64,000 nt of DNA, from the NCBI RefSeq assembly GCF_042658685.1, contig NZ_JBHSQY010000001.1. One strand, 5' to 3'. Made by a program: the position numbers and the translations under genes. Below are positions 50,921-59,504 of the stretch, one piece after another (positions within the stretch are counted from its first letter, which is position 1; each line of letters opens with the position of its first letter). The notes beneath the pieces are model-generated. The model made no database searches and had not been told where the DNA came from. It was given only the letters and a program-made list of their open reading frames with translations. This DNA is from Macrococcoides bohemicum. GTDB taxonomy: Bacteria; Bacillota; Bacilli; Staphylococcales; Staphylococcaceae.

Positions 50921-51841
50921 ATGAAAATAGTTATGGCAGGCTCAGGTGCGATGGGTGGACGTGTTGGTCTTTATTTAACTGAGAGTGGACAAGATGTGGT
51001 GATGCTTGATAAATGGCAGGACCATGTTGATGCGATGAACAGTAATGGTGTTGTTGTTCATTCTTATGGTGAAACAACAAACCACAAAGTTAAAGCAGTA
51101 TTTATGGATGACTATAATGAACCGGCTGATTTGGTAATTTTATTAACAAAGGCTCTGACTGCTGAAGAAACGATCGATAATTTAATTGGACAGGGTGTCA
51201 TCACAAAAGAAACGAAAGTGATGTCACTGATGAATGGTTTAGGTCATGGTGATATGCTGCTGAAGAAATTGTCTGTTGAGCAAGTTATACTGGCTGTAAC
51301 AATGTGGTCAGCGGGTCTAAAAGGACCTGGTGAATTAATTTTAGAAGGAACTGGTAATATTGAATTTGGATATCCGGATGGACATGTGGATGCATTCATT
51401 GAAAAATTGAAAGTAATTTTAGATGAAGCGAAACTTAATGGTGTTATTAGTAATGATATTGTTACATCAATCTGGAATAAAGCTTTAGTGAACTGCTGCT
51501 TCAACACGTATTGTTCAGTAACAGATAAACGAATCGGGGAATTTGGTGCGTATGAACAAGCAGATGCAATGTTAATCCCTTTAGTTAAGGAAATTATTGC
51601 AGTAGGGGCTACTAAAGGTGCTAAGCTGGATTTAGATGCAACAATGGAGAAATTCCATAAAATGTACTCACCTGATGTCGTTGGTCTACATTATCCATCT
51701 ATGACTCAAGATATTCATAATGGACGTAAGACAGAAGTCGATTTCTTAACAGGTGCTGTAAGTCGATATGGTGATGAAGCAGGGATAGAAACACCATATT
51801 GTGATATTTTAACGCATTTAGTACATCAAATTGAAAAATAG
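50921..51841 (+). CDS. panE: 2-dehydropantoate 2-reductase
   Basis: A 306-residue ketopantoate reductase of the pantothenate (coenzyme A) pathway; it reduces 2-dehydropantoate to pantoate with NADPH. The N-terminal MKIVMAGSGAMGGRVGLYLTESG is the Rossmann loop, LTKALTAEETI and NGLGHGDML contact the cofactor, and WNKALVNCCFNTYCSVT holds the catalytic Lys (NK). The C-terminal domain has the SMTQDIHNGRKTEVDFLTGAV substrate segment. ATG 50921 follows GAGGAGG. It lies between the two tRNA groups with its own terminator. Confidence 0.9.
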   Translation: MKIVMAGSGAMGGRVGLYLTESGQDVVMLDKWQDHVDAMNSNGVVVHSYGETTNHKVKAVFMDDYNEPADLVILLTKALTAEETIDNLIGQGVITKETKVMSLMNGLGHGDMLLKKLSVEQVILAVTMWSAGLKGPGELILEGTGNIEFGYPDGHVDAFIEKLKVILDEAKLNGVISNDIVTSIWNKALVNCCFNTYCSVTDKRIGEFGAYEQADAMLIPLVKEIIAVGATKGAKLDLDATMEKFHKMYSPDVVGLHYPSMTQDIHNGRKTEVDFLTGAVSRYGDEAGIETPYCDILTHLVHQIEK

Positions 51842-51862
51842 AAGAATAGATGTTGATTTTTT

Positions 51863-51893
51863 ACCAGACATGTAACAACATGTCTGGTTTTTT
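51863..51893 (+). terminator. Terminator after panE
   Basis: Stem ACCAGACATGT/ACATGTCTGGT with loop AACA and T run. Confidence 0.9.
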
Positions 51894-52073
51894 GATGGTT
51901 GCGTAAAAAGAGATAAATCACTAGCTCAACTTCAACAAAAACATACTTTTATACAACATTCGGATGCAAACTACCTCTAAAGATGAAATTTACACCTTTT
52001 TGATGTTGCGTTCACAAACTTAAAATGATATATTTTAAAAGTACTCTTTTTACGAGAGACAACATACTATTAA

Positions 52074-52147
<74 letters not shown>

Positions 52148-52154
52148 TTAAAGT

Positions 52155-52230
52155 GGTCCCGTGGTGTAGCGGTTAACATGCCTGCCTGTCACGCAGGAGA
52201 TCGCGGGTTCGATTCCCGTCGGGACCGCCA
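52155..52230 (+). tRNA. tRNA-Asp (GTC), second copy
   Basis: Same sequence as 1153-1228, CCA encoded. Confidence 0.97.
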
Positions 52231-52234
52231 TTTT

Positions 52235-52307
52235 GGCTCAGTAGCTCAGTCGGTAGAGCAATGGATTGAAAATCCATGTGTCGGCGGTTCGATTCCGTCC
52301 TGAGCCA
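52235..52307 (+). tRNA. tRNA-Phe (GAA), second copy
   Basis: Same sequence as 1236-1308, CCA not encoded. Confidence 0.97.
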
Positions 52308-52328
52308 TATTTTAATTTTATTATGCAA

Positions 52329-52405
52329 GGCGATTGTGGCGAAGTGGTTAACGCATCGGATTGTGGTTCCGACATTCGTGGGTTCGATTCCCATCAGTCG
52401 CCCCA
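52329..52405 (+). tRNA. tRNA-His (GTG), second copy
   Basis: G at -1 facing C73, anticodon GTG. One base differs from the first copy in the variable region (CATTC versus CACTC), and here CCA is encoded. Confidence 0.95.
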
Positions 52406-52412
52406 TTGTTAA

Positions 52413-52486
52413 GCGGGTGTAGTTAAATGGTATAACCTCAGCCTTCCAAGCTGATGTCGTCGGTTCGATTCCGATCACCCGCTCCA
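52413..52486 (+). tRNA. tRNA-Gly (TCC), canonical
   Basis: Acceptor GCGGGTG, anticodon TCC, T loop TTCGATT and D loop with GG are normal, so this is the translational counterpart of the aberrant Gly(TCC) at 1838-1912. CCA encoded. Confidence 0.96.
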
Positions 52487-52493
52487 TTATTAA

Positions 52494-52568
52494 TCCACAG
52501 TAGCTCAGTGGTAGAGCTATCGGCTGTTAACCGATCGGTCGTAGGTTCGAGTCCTACCTGTGGAGCCA
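52494..52568 (+). tRNA. tRNA-Asn (GTT), second copy
   Basis: Same sequence as 50514-50588, CCA encoded. Confidence 0.96.
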
Positions 52569-52572
52569 TTTA

Positions 52573-52607
52573 GGCCCCTTGGTCAAGCGGTTAAGACACC
52601 GCCCTTT
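52573..52607 (+). tRNA. tRNA-Glu, truncated at an N
   Basis: GGCCCCTTGGTCAAGCGGTT and the following bases to CCGCCCTTT are the first half of a tRNA-Glu up to the anticodon loop. At 52608 there is an N and then unrelated sequence. The other half is missing, so this is an assembly break and not a natural gene end. Confidence 0.8.
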
Positions 52608-52612
52608 NTATA

Positions 52613-52644
52613 ATCAGAAGTGAAATATCGCTTCTGATTTTTTT
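52613..52644 (+). terminator. Terminator just after the N
   Basis: Stem ATCAGAAG/CTTCTGAT with T run. Its upstream gene is missing because of the break at 52608. Confidence 0.75.
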
Positions 52645-52653
52645 GATTATTAT

Positions 52654-52742
52654 GGATCGTTGTCCGAGTTGGCCGAAGGAGCACGCCTGGAAAGTGTGTA
52701 AACGTCACAAGCGTTTCGAGAGTTCGAATCTCTCACGATCCG
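52654..52742 (+). tRNA. tRNA-Ser (GGA)
   Basis: Class II tRNA, acceptor GGATCGT/ACGATCC, anticodon GGA, discriminator G, CCA not encoded. Confidence 0.95.
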
Positions 52743-52750
52743 CTAATAGA

Positions 52751-52797
52751 ATAAAACTACTGATGATACTTCAATGTAACTTCAGTAGTTTTATTTA
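52751..52797 (+). terminator. Terminator after tRNA-Ser
   Basis: Stem ATAAAACTACTGA/TCAGTAGTTTTAT with an 18-base loop, followed by TTAGTT. The region 52798-52958 beyond it holds only a promoter region with no gene. Confidence 0.65.
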
Positions 52798-52958
52798 GTT
52801 ATACCGGACATATTTTTACTTAATGTTATTTAATGATAAAAGTTGCTTCAACGACTATTTTTTAATGTAGAAAGTAAATATAATATACTTATTCAAATAT
52901 TATACTTCTAAAGTTTATTGTGAATTATAACACAAAATAGAAATCATAAGGTGATGAA

Positions 52959-53426
52959 ATGAGAGATAAAGCATCGACACGTAAAGTGTTAGCAGAACTA
53001 AACTATCCAGTAAGATATAAACGCTTTTCAAAAATCTTTAAAAGAATAAAAAAATCAGAACGCCGTTTCTTTATTAAATTATTAAAAGTAATCTGCAAAG
53101 ATATTAAAAACAAAGAACTTATTCATTTTGCGACCTATAGTCATATTAATTTAAATCAACATGGATTATTCATTTTATTAGATGACCGCATTGCTATGGT
53201 TCATAGCAAAATGAAATCAAAACGTATTTACTATGAAGTAATTAAATATGCGGATATAGTAAACATTGATTTTGAGCCCGATACTGAAGGGGAATATGGA
53301 GAATTATTTTTCAAATATAAACGTAAAAAATTAGGTGAAAAGTCAGTCACACTGCGTATGATTAAAAGTAAAGACTTGCCTGAAATAGTGGGATTTATTA
53401 GAATTAAAATGTCTGAAACAATATAA
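52959..53426 (+). CDS. Hypothetical protein, possible PH-like domain
   Basis: A 155-residue very basic protein. Residues about 55-152 are strand-rich with HINLNQHGLFILLDDRIAMVHSKMKSKRIYYEVIKYADIVNIDFEP, a pattern that could be a bacterial PH-like fold; the first 50 residues are lysine-rich helices. I do not recognise the family with certainty. ATG 52959 follows AAGGTG. The next gene starts 14 bases after its stop, probably in one operon. Confidence 0.6.
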   Translation: MRDKASTRKVLAELNYPVRYKRFSKIFKRIKKSERRFFIKLLKVICKDIKNKELIHFATYSHINLNQHGLFILLDDRIAMVHSKMKSKRIYYEVIKYADIVNIDFEPDTEGEYGELFFKYKRKKLGEKSVTLRMIKSKDLPEIVGFIRIKMSETI

Positions 53427-53440
53427 AGGGGGACAAAAAA

Positions 53441-53701
53441 ATGGCGAATATCGATAAATTAGTAACATATGCAGAACTTAAATTAGGTCAGTTTGGTGTA
53501 GATTACCGTGAAAATTACGAAGAAGATAAAGTGCAGGAAATTGAACCACGCAGCTACGGAGTAAATGGAACTTCTATTGATGTGCTTTATGATGCACAAA
53601 GTTATGTAATCGATTTAACAAAATCTGGTGTTCGTGATGTGACTGAAGAAGATGCACATGCAGTTGTGGCAAGATTAAAAGAATTCTTCAATCAAAAATA
53701 A
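53441..53701 (+). CDS. Small conserved protein, unknown function
   Basis: An 86-residue soluble acidic protein (ANIDKLVTYAELKLGQFGVDYRENY, then a strand-rich middle, then DVTEEDAHAVVARLKEFF). No signal, membrane segment or known motif. ATG 53441 follows AAAGGGGG. Co-transcribed with the gene before, ending at the terminator 53706-53744. Confidence 0.65.
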   Translation: MANIDKLVTYAELKLGQFGVDYRENYEEDKVQEIEPRSYGVNGTSIDVLYDAQSYVIDLTKSGVRDVTEEDAHAVVARLKEFFNQK

Positions 53702-53705
53702 TAAT

Positions 53706-53744
53706 AAAAAATCGTGAGACTATTATCTAGTCTCACGATTTTTT
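53706..53744. terminator. Bidirectional terminator before menA
   Basis: Stem AAAATCGTGAGACTA/TAGTCTCACGATTTT with A and T runs on its two sides, between convergent genes. Confidence 0.92.
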
Positions 53745-54663
53745 AAATTGCAGTTAATGCTGCGAGATATAAGCCTAGTGCAAATAAGAATCCGAATAAG
53801 GTGTTGAATTGTCCGGTAACTTTCATTGCAGGCATCAGTTCGATCGGTGTGTTGCCTTTGAAGAAGCGATTTACTGCTTTAATCGGCAAGTTAAAGCTTA
53901 GCAATACAAGTAATAAAAATGGCGAACCATAAGGTTTATAGAACACTGTGTACAGTACTACTAAGAAACTGATTAAGTATAATAATGCCATCGTAATAAT
54001 TGCGATTGTTTTACCAACTAAGATAACATAAGTCTTTCTACCGCTCGCTTTATCTTTAACACGGTCACGAATATTATTGGCCATATTAATCATGCCGATA
54101 TTGATTGAAACCGGAATTGACATAATTGCAGGGTACCATTCTAGATGTCCTACCTGAATGTAGAACGTAATCATAATAATTACAAATCCCATAAAGAATC
54201 CGGCGAAGATTTCACCGAATGGCGTCCATGAGATTGGTATCGGCCCACCCGTATAGAAATAACCTACTGCCATACATACAATCCCAACAAGTAAGATTAA
54301 CCATGACGATTGAGAACAAATATAAAGACCCAATATTGCGGCAATGATATAAAAAGCAATTGCTAAATTATATACTGACTTAGGACGCATACCATTTCTT
54401 ACGATTGCACCACCGATTCCGACTGAAGTATGATCATCCAGTCCGCGCTTGTAATCGAAATATTCATTAAACATATTTGTTGCAGCTTGTATCAATAAGC
54501 AGGCAATAAGCATGATAATAAGTAAGTCGATACGGATATCAGTGAAATATTTTGCGCATGCTGTTCCGACAAGTACAGGTACGAAACTTGCTGTTAAGGT
54601 GTGTGGTCGCATTAAGTGATAATACTTTGCTATACCAGTGTGTTGTTGTAAATGTTCAGACAT
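53743..54663 (-). CDS. menA: 1,4-dihydroxy-2-naphthoate polyprenyltransferase
   Basis: A 306-residue UbiA-type prenyltransferase of the membrane, which joins the polyprenyl chain to 1,4-dihydroxy-2-naphthoate to give demethylmenaquinone. About nine membrane segments are seen, and the two aspartate-rich motifs, NMFNEYFDYKRGLDDH (about 64-79) and NNIRDRVKDKASGRKT (about 195-210), bind the prenyl diphosphate through Mg2+. ATG 54663 is preferred to ATG 54669 because of ribosome-site spacing. Divergent from menF, as in staphylococci. Confidence 0.94.
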   Translation of the reverse strand: MSEHLQQHTGIAKYYHLMRPHTLTASFVPVLVGTACAKYFTDIRIDLLIIMLIACLLIQAATNMFNEYFDYKRGLDDHTSVGIGGAIVRNGMRPKSVYNLAIAFYIIAAILGLYICSQSSWLILLVGIVCMAVGYFYTGGPIPISWTPFGEIFAGFFMGFVIIMITFYIQVGHLEWYPAIMSIPVSINIGMINMANNIRDRVKDKASGRKTYVILVGKTIAIITMALLYLISFLVVLYTVFYKPYGSPFLLLVLLSFNLPIKAVNRFFKGNTPIELMPAMKVTGQFNTLFGFLFALGLYLAALTAI

Positions 54664-54806
54664 ATTCATACCTCTTTTATTCTTAATGTATAAATTTTAT
54701 ATTTAATAATAGTCATCGTCAACAAATCTAGCATAATTTGTCCAATAATCATTGAATAATGTTAAAATAATAAGTATATTATTTTGAAGTGAAAGAAGTG
54801 TAGAAT

Positions 54807-56111
54807 GTGCCGATTAATCAACAGTTTGATTCTCATTTAACAACAAATAAAATTAATAAAATAGAACAATTTGATTTAGACTTCCAGCTAAATGTTGCAG
54901 GGATCATGGATTATTTTCATGCATTTGCAGGAGAGCGTTATGTCTTTATCAATAAAGATAAATCCTTTAAGTTAATCGGTATCGGTCATCATTCAGTAGT
55001 TACAGCAGATACGATTCATCCTATTCAAATCGAACGACAGTTTAAGGCGATTGTTCAGGATGCAACATATATTGGTAATGGTTCGCAGTATGATTTAAAG
55101 CTTTTTGGTGGCTTTCAGTTTGATAATAATGAAAGTAAAAATTTTTCTGCTTATGAAAAGAGTCATTTCATCATTCCGAAAATACAGATTGTTGAAAGTA
55201 ATGGACACGCTTCAATAATATTTGTTGATCAATCTTTAGACAAAGCGCAGTTAATCGAAGCATTAAGACATCATACCGGAGATAATGTACCATATAACAA
55301 AATAATATCTGCTGAAGATATTGATCTGGACTTATTTAAATCTAATGCACATAAAGCAATATCGATGATGCAGGAAGAAAAACTGGAAAAAGTTGTGCTA
55401 TCAAGAAAAAGAAAGATTACGATGGAACGAGATATCGATATTTCGCCACTCATCGATCAGGCGATGAAAAATCATGAAGTGAGTTATTTTGCTTTAATGG
55501 AGTCTGGAACACAAACATTTATTACAAAGACACCTGAACAGCTTGTTGCGGTGCAGAATGGCATCCTTCATACAAATGCCATTGCCGGAACGATGGGCAA
55601 AAGTATTGCAAACGCGAAACAAAAGTTACTGAATGATGAGAAGAATCTATATGAACATAAAATCGTTGTAGAAAGTATAAAGGAAGATCTCGCACCGTTT
55701 ACAAATGAGATTACTTTAAAACAATCACCGGATATATTAGAAAATCAATTTTTCTATCATTTATATACACCGATTAATGCGAAGTTGAATCGTGGTGGAT
55801 TATTAGAAGTAACTGAAAGTCTACATCCAACACCTGCACTGGGTGGTTTTCCGAAACGTGCGGCGATGCATTTCTTAGCGGAGGCAAATGAAGGGCGTGG
55901 ATTATACGGTGCACCATTAGGTTATGTTGATTTAAATGATGAAGGTGAGTTTATCGTTGCCATACGTTCGATGGTTATCCAGGATAACACTGCGATGCTC
56001 TATGCAGGATGTGGTATTGTTAAGTCGAGTGTTGTAGAGAGTGAAGTTTATGAAACAGAAATTAAATTTAAACCGATGTTAGAAATGTTAGGAGTAAATG
56101 AAGATGAATGA
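54807..56111 (+). CDS. menF: Isochorismate synthase
   Basis: A 434-residue chorismate-utilising enzyme that converts chorismate to isochorismate, the first step towards menaquinone. The C-terminal catalytic domain (about 180-430) has EKVVLSRKRKI, FITKTPEQLVAV, HTNAIAGTMGKS and the Mg2+ and substrate segment LHPTPALGGFPKRAAM, plus the final YAGCGIVKSSVVESEVYETE motif. The N-terminal 170 residues are poorly conserved as usual. GTG 54807 is used with a weak ribosome site. It overlaps menD by eight bases. Confidence 0.92.
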   Translation: MPINQQFDSHLTTNKINKIEQFDLDFQLNVAGIMDYFHAFAGERYVFINKDKSFKLIGIGHHSVVTADTIHPIQIERQFKAIVQDATYIGNGSQYDLKLFGGFQFDNNESKNFSAYEKSHFIIPKIQIVESNGHASIIFVDQSLDKAQLIEALRHHTGDNVPYNKIISAEDIDLDLFKSNAHKAISMMQEEKLEKVVLSRKRKITMERDIDISPLIDQAMKNHEVSYFALMESGTQTFITKTPEQLVAVQNGILHTNAIAGTMGKSIANAKQKLLNDEKNLYEHKIVVESIKEDLAPFTNEITLKQSPDILENQFFYHLYTPINAKLNRGGLLEVTESLHPTPALGGFPKRAAMHFLAEANEGRGLYGAPLGYVDLNDEGEFIVAIRSMVIQDNTAMLYAGCGIVKSSVVESEVYETEIKFKPMLEMLGVNEDE

Positions 56112-57771
56112 CGCGTTAACAAAACAAGTGTTTCATTTCGTTAAATCATTATATGATTATGGTGTACATGAGATAGTGATTTCACCAGGATCACGCTCAA
56201 CACCCGTTGCGATAACATGTGAACTTCATCCAAAGATGAAGACGTATATTCATCCAGATGAACGCAGTGCAGCTTTTTATGCACTTGGACTGATGAAAGC
56301 AACGAATAAGCCGGTTGCAGTACTCTGTACATCTGGAACTGCAGCAAGTAACTATACGCCGGCAGTGTCTGAATGTTTTATCAGTCACATGCCGCTCGTT
56401 GTGATTACAAGTGACAGACCCCATGAACTGCGCAATGTCGGTGCACCACAGGCGATTAATCAGGTAGGGATGTTTAGCAATTTTGTACAATATGAACGTG
56501 ACTTTCCGATCGCAGATGATACAGATGAATCGATTCAATTTATCGATGCTGTAATGATGCAGTCTAGTCGTTATTTCAGTGGACCGATGAAAGGCCCAGT
56601 ACATTTCAATATACCTTTCAGAGAACCATTGATGCCGGACTTTGAGCTAGCAGAAATGATGACAATTACTCCAAAGGTTCAGGTTAGTTATCAGAAGACA
56701 TTTGATGTCAATACAGTCAAACCAATTATTCGTCAGGAAAAGGGCATCATAATCGTCGGTGATTGTCAGCTGGAAGATTTAACACAGATGCTTGTCTTTT
56801 CTACAATACATAATATACCGATTATTGCAGACCCGCTTAGTCAGATTCGTGATTTAAAGCACCCGAACGTTGTGACAACAGGAGACAGTATCTTTAAAGT
56901 CATTAAAGATATTCAGCCGGGTTATATTATTCGCGTCGGTAACGCTGTTGTATCGAAAGCAATCAATCAATGGATTAAAACGCAGACAGCACCACAAATT
57001 TTAATCCAACCAAGAATTCAGCCTAATACATTTCCGAAAGTGCCGGACTTATTTATCGAAATTACTGCGAATGACTTCTTTAGACAAGTGGCAGAAGAGA
57101 AACCAGTCAACAATCAATCATGGATAAAATTCTGGCATACATTAAATGATTTAGTCATCAATCACATTATGCAGCACACACAGACAATATTCGACGAAGG
57201 TAGTGCGATGTATCAGATCTTTAAACAAATCAAGAAGAATGAAGTCATTTTCCTGGGCAACAGTATGCCGATTAGAGATTGTGATACATTCTTTACAAAC
57301 TTTGAAGGTAAACCGTATTGTAATCGTGGGGCAAATGGTATTGACGGTGTAGTGAGTACGGCGCTTGGGATGTCTCGACATAAAAAGGTGACGTTGATAA
57401 TTGGTGATATCTCATTCTTCCATGATATGAACGGACTTGTTATGCAGAAGATGTTATCAGAATATCACCATTCTCATATGATTAATATTGTAGTGATGAA
57501 TAATAACGGTGGCGGTATCTTCAGTTATTTACCACAGTATGAAGATAAGAAGCATTTTGAACGTTTGTTTGGCACGCCGCTTAACCTCGATTTTGAACAT
57601 ACTGCAAAGTTGTATGACTTTAAATATAAGAAATTTAATGTATTTGATGACATTACATTACCGAAAGGAAACGGCCATATTATTGAAATCACATCTGATC
57701 GAGAAGAGAATTTGAAAGCACACAACGCATTAATTACGTCATTAAAGGCGAAACTCAATGCTGAAATATAA
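56104..57771 (+). CDS. menD: SEPHCHC synthase MenD
   Basis: A 555-residue thiamine diphosphate enzyme: 2-succinyl-5-enolpyruvyl-6-hydroxy-3-cyclohexene-1-carboxylate synthase. Features: ISPGSRSTPVAI and HPDERSAAFYALG with the catalytic Glu-region in the N-terminal domain; TSGTAASNYTPA; and in the C-terminal domain GDISFFHDMNGLVMQKM-NNNGGGIFSYLP, the Mg-ThDP motif. ATG 56104 overlaps the end of menF by eight bases; ATG 56098 is an alternative. menH begins inside its end. Confidence 0.94.
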   Translation: MNDALTKQVFHFVKSLYDYGVHEIVISPGSRSTPVAITCELHPKMKTYIHPDERSAAFYALGLMKATNKPVAVLCTSGTAASNYTPAVSECFISHMPLVVITSDRPHELRNVGAPQAINQVGMFSNFVQYERDFPIADDTDESIQFIDAVMMQSSRYFSGPMKGPVHFNIPFREPLMPDFELAEMMTITPKVQVSYQKTFDVNTVKPIIRQEKGIIIVGDCQLEDLTQMLVFSTIHNIPIIADPLSQIRDLKHPNVVTTGDSIFKVIKDIQPGYIIRVGNAVVSKAINQWIKTQTAPQILIQPRIQPNTFPKVPDLFIEITANDFFRQVAEEKPVNNQSWIKFWHTLNDLVINHIMQHTQTIFDEGSAMYQIFKQIKKNEVIFLGNSMPIRDCDTFFTNFEGKPYCNRGANGIDGVVSTALGMSRHKKVTLIIGDISFFHDMNGLVMQKMLSEYHHSHMINIVVMNNNGGGIFSYLPQYEDKKHFERLFGTPLNLDFEHTAKLYDFKYKKFNVFDDITLPKGNGHIIEITSDREENLKAHNALITSLKAKLNAEI

Positions 57772-58552
57772 ATATTTTAATAGTAATAATGAAAGTCTTA
57801 TCGTGATGATTCATGGTTTCCTGGGTAGCAGTCAAACCTTTCTACCGGCAAAAGAAAGACTGTTGTATCATACGGATGTGTTATTAGTGGAATGTCCAGG
57901 ACATGGAGCAGCTTTTAATATTAATGAAACGTGGTCATTTGATTCAATCGCAGCATCGCTTGCACAAACATTAACGCATTATCGAAATCAATATACCAAA
58001 ATCATTCTGTATGGTTATTCGATGGGTGGTCGCATAGCGCTATATACTGCACTGCATTATTCAGAACTGATCGATAAGCTCGTTATTGAAAGTGCGACGC
58101 CTGGAATTGAAGATGAGCAATTAAGAAGAGAACGTATTCAGCAGGATGAAGAACGTAGTAGATGGATAGAATTGGATTACTCAGCTTTTATAGCGCACTG
58201 GGAAAAGCTCTCTTTATTTAAAACGTATCATCCGTTAACTGATGGACAACAAACAAGACAGCGTGATATAAGAATGCATCACGAACCAATTGGTATTGCT
58301 AAAGCTTTAAGAGAATATGGAACAGGCAGACAACCGAATCTCTGGCCGCTTTTACAAGATTTTAATAAACCAGTCTTATTGCTTACTGGAAGTTTAGATA
58401 AGAAGTTTGAATCAATCGCTAAACGTATGGTAGAAGAACTGCCGAATGCACGACATATGATAATTAAAGCGGGCCATACAATTCATGTGGAGAATTTAAA
58501 AATATTTGATACAATAATAGTATCGTTTATCAAGGAGGAAAATCATGACTAG
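57758..58552 (+). CDS. menH: SHCHC synthase MenH (alpha/beta hydrolase)
   Basis: A 264-residue alpha/beta hydrolase that removes pyruvate from the MenD product. The oxyanion and nucleophile segments are HGFLGSSQTFLPA (about 18-30) and LYGYSMGGRIALY, with Ser as nucleophile near residue 89; KAGHTIHVENL holds the catalytic His. The start overlaps the end of menD by 14 bases, and menB starts eight bases before its stop, so the four genes menF-D-H-B are translationally coupled. Confidence 0.9.
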   Translation: MLKYKYFNSNNESLIVMIHGFLGSSQTFLPAKERLLYHTDVLLVECPGHGAAFNINETWSFDSIAASLAQTLTHYRNQYTKIILYGYSMGGRIALYTALHYSELIDKLVIESATPGIEDEQLRRERIQQDEERSRWIELDYSAFIAHWEKLSLFKTYHPLTDGQQTRQRDIRMHHEPIGIAKALREYGTGRQPNLWPLLQDFNKPVLLLTGSLDKKFESIAKRMVEELPNARHMIIKAGHTIHVENLKIFDTIIVSFIKEENHD

Positions 58553-59363
58553 AGTTTGGGAAACATTAAAAGAGTATAAAGAAATAAAATATGAATTTTT
58601 TGAAGGTATCGCGAAAATTACGATCAACCGTCCGGAAGTTCGTAATGCGTTTACACCGAATACAGTAATGGAAATGATCGATGCATTCTCTCGTGCACGT
58701 GATGATCAAAGAGTAGGTGCAATCATCTTAACAGGTGAAGGTGACTTAGCATTCTGTTCAGGTGGAGATCAAAAAGTACGTGGCCATGGTGGTTACGTAG
58801 GTGATGACAATATTCCACGTTTAAACGTATTAGATTTACAACGTTTAATCCGTGTTATTCCTAAACCAGTTGTAGCGATGGTTCGTGGCTATGCAATCGG
58901 TGGTGGACACGTATTACACATCGTATGTGACTTAACAATCGCTGCTGACAATGCACGTTTCGGTCAAACTGGACCAAAAGTAGGTTCATTTGATGCTGGA
59001 TATGGTTCAGGTTACTTAGCAAGAATCGTTGGACATAAAAAAGCACGTGAAATATGGTACTTATGCCGTCAATATGATGCGCAGGAAGCATTAGATATGG
59101 GCTTAGTGAATACAGTAGTACCTTTAGACAAAATCGAGGATGAAACTGTACAATGGTGTAAAGAGATGTTACAACATTCTCCAACAGCATTACGTTTCTT
59201 AAAAGCTGCGATGAACGCTGATACTGATGGACTAGCTGGTTTACAACAATTCGCTGGTGACGCTACATTGCTTTACTACACAAGTGATGAAGCGAAAGAA
59301 GGTCGTGACGCATTTAAAGAAAAACGTCAGCCGAACTTCGATCAGTTCCCTAAATTCCCATAA
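58545..59363 (+). CDS. menB: 1,4-dihydroxy-2-naphthoyl-CoA synthase
   Basis: A 272-residue crotonase-fold enzyme that closes the naphthoquinone ring from O-succinylbenzoyl-CoA. Visible: KITINRPEVRNAFTPNTVMEM, ILTGEGDLAFCSGGDQK (oxyanion hole), and VVAMVRGYAIGGGHVLHIVCDLTIAADNARFGQTGPKVGSFDAGYGSGYLAR, the MenB-specific active-site stretch. The synthetic bicarbonate-binding type motif is the usual Gly-containing form. It overlaps menH by eight bases, and the long hairpin at 59382-59428 follows. Confidence 0.96.
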   Translation: MTRVWETLKEYKEIKYEFFEGIAKITINRPEVRNAFTPNTVMEMIDAFSRARDDQRVGAIILTGEGDLAFCSGGDQKVRGHGGYVGDDNIPRLNVLDLQRLIRVIPKPVVAMVRGYAIGGGHVLHIVCDLTIAADNARFGQTGPKVGSFDAGYGSGYLARIVGHKKAREIWYLCRQYDAQEALDMGLVNTVVPLDKIEDETVQWCKEMLQHSPTALRFLKAAMNADTDGLAGLQQFAGDATLLYYTSDEAKEGRDAFKEKRQPNFDQFPKFP

Positions 59364-59381
59364 GAAATGATATAAATAAAA

Positions 59382-59428
59382 ATCAGAACAACCGATTGTA
59401 TTGTACAAATACATCCGGTTGTTCTTTT
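59382..59428 (+). terminator. Terminator after menB
   Basis: Stem AGAACAACCG-TGTA/TACA-CGGTTGTTCT followed by six T, separating menFDHB from menEC. Confidence 0.85.
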
Positions 59429-59504
59429 TTGAGAAGTAATAATATATCAGTATGTTTAATATTTCTGCTATGATAATAGTAATACATAAATAGGACGTGA
59501 ACGT

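Noticed and set aside
52173..52487. 104-codon open frame on the minus strand across the second tRNA array
   Set aside because: Antisense to tRNA genes and repeating the same artefact sequence as at 1239-1649.
55271..56604. Several 60-135 codon frames on the minus strand over menF and menD
   Set aside because: Shadows of the coding strand with no ribosome sites or family resemblance.
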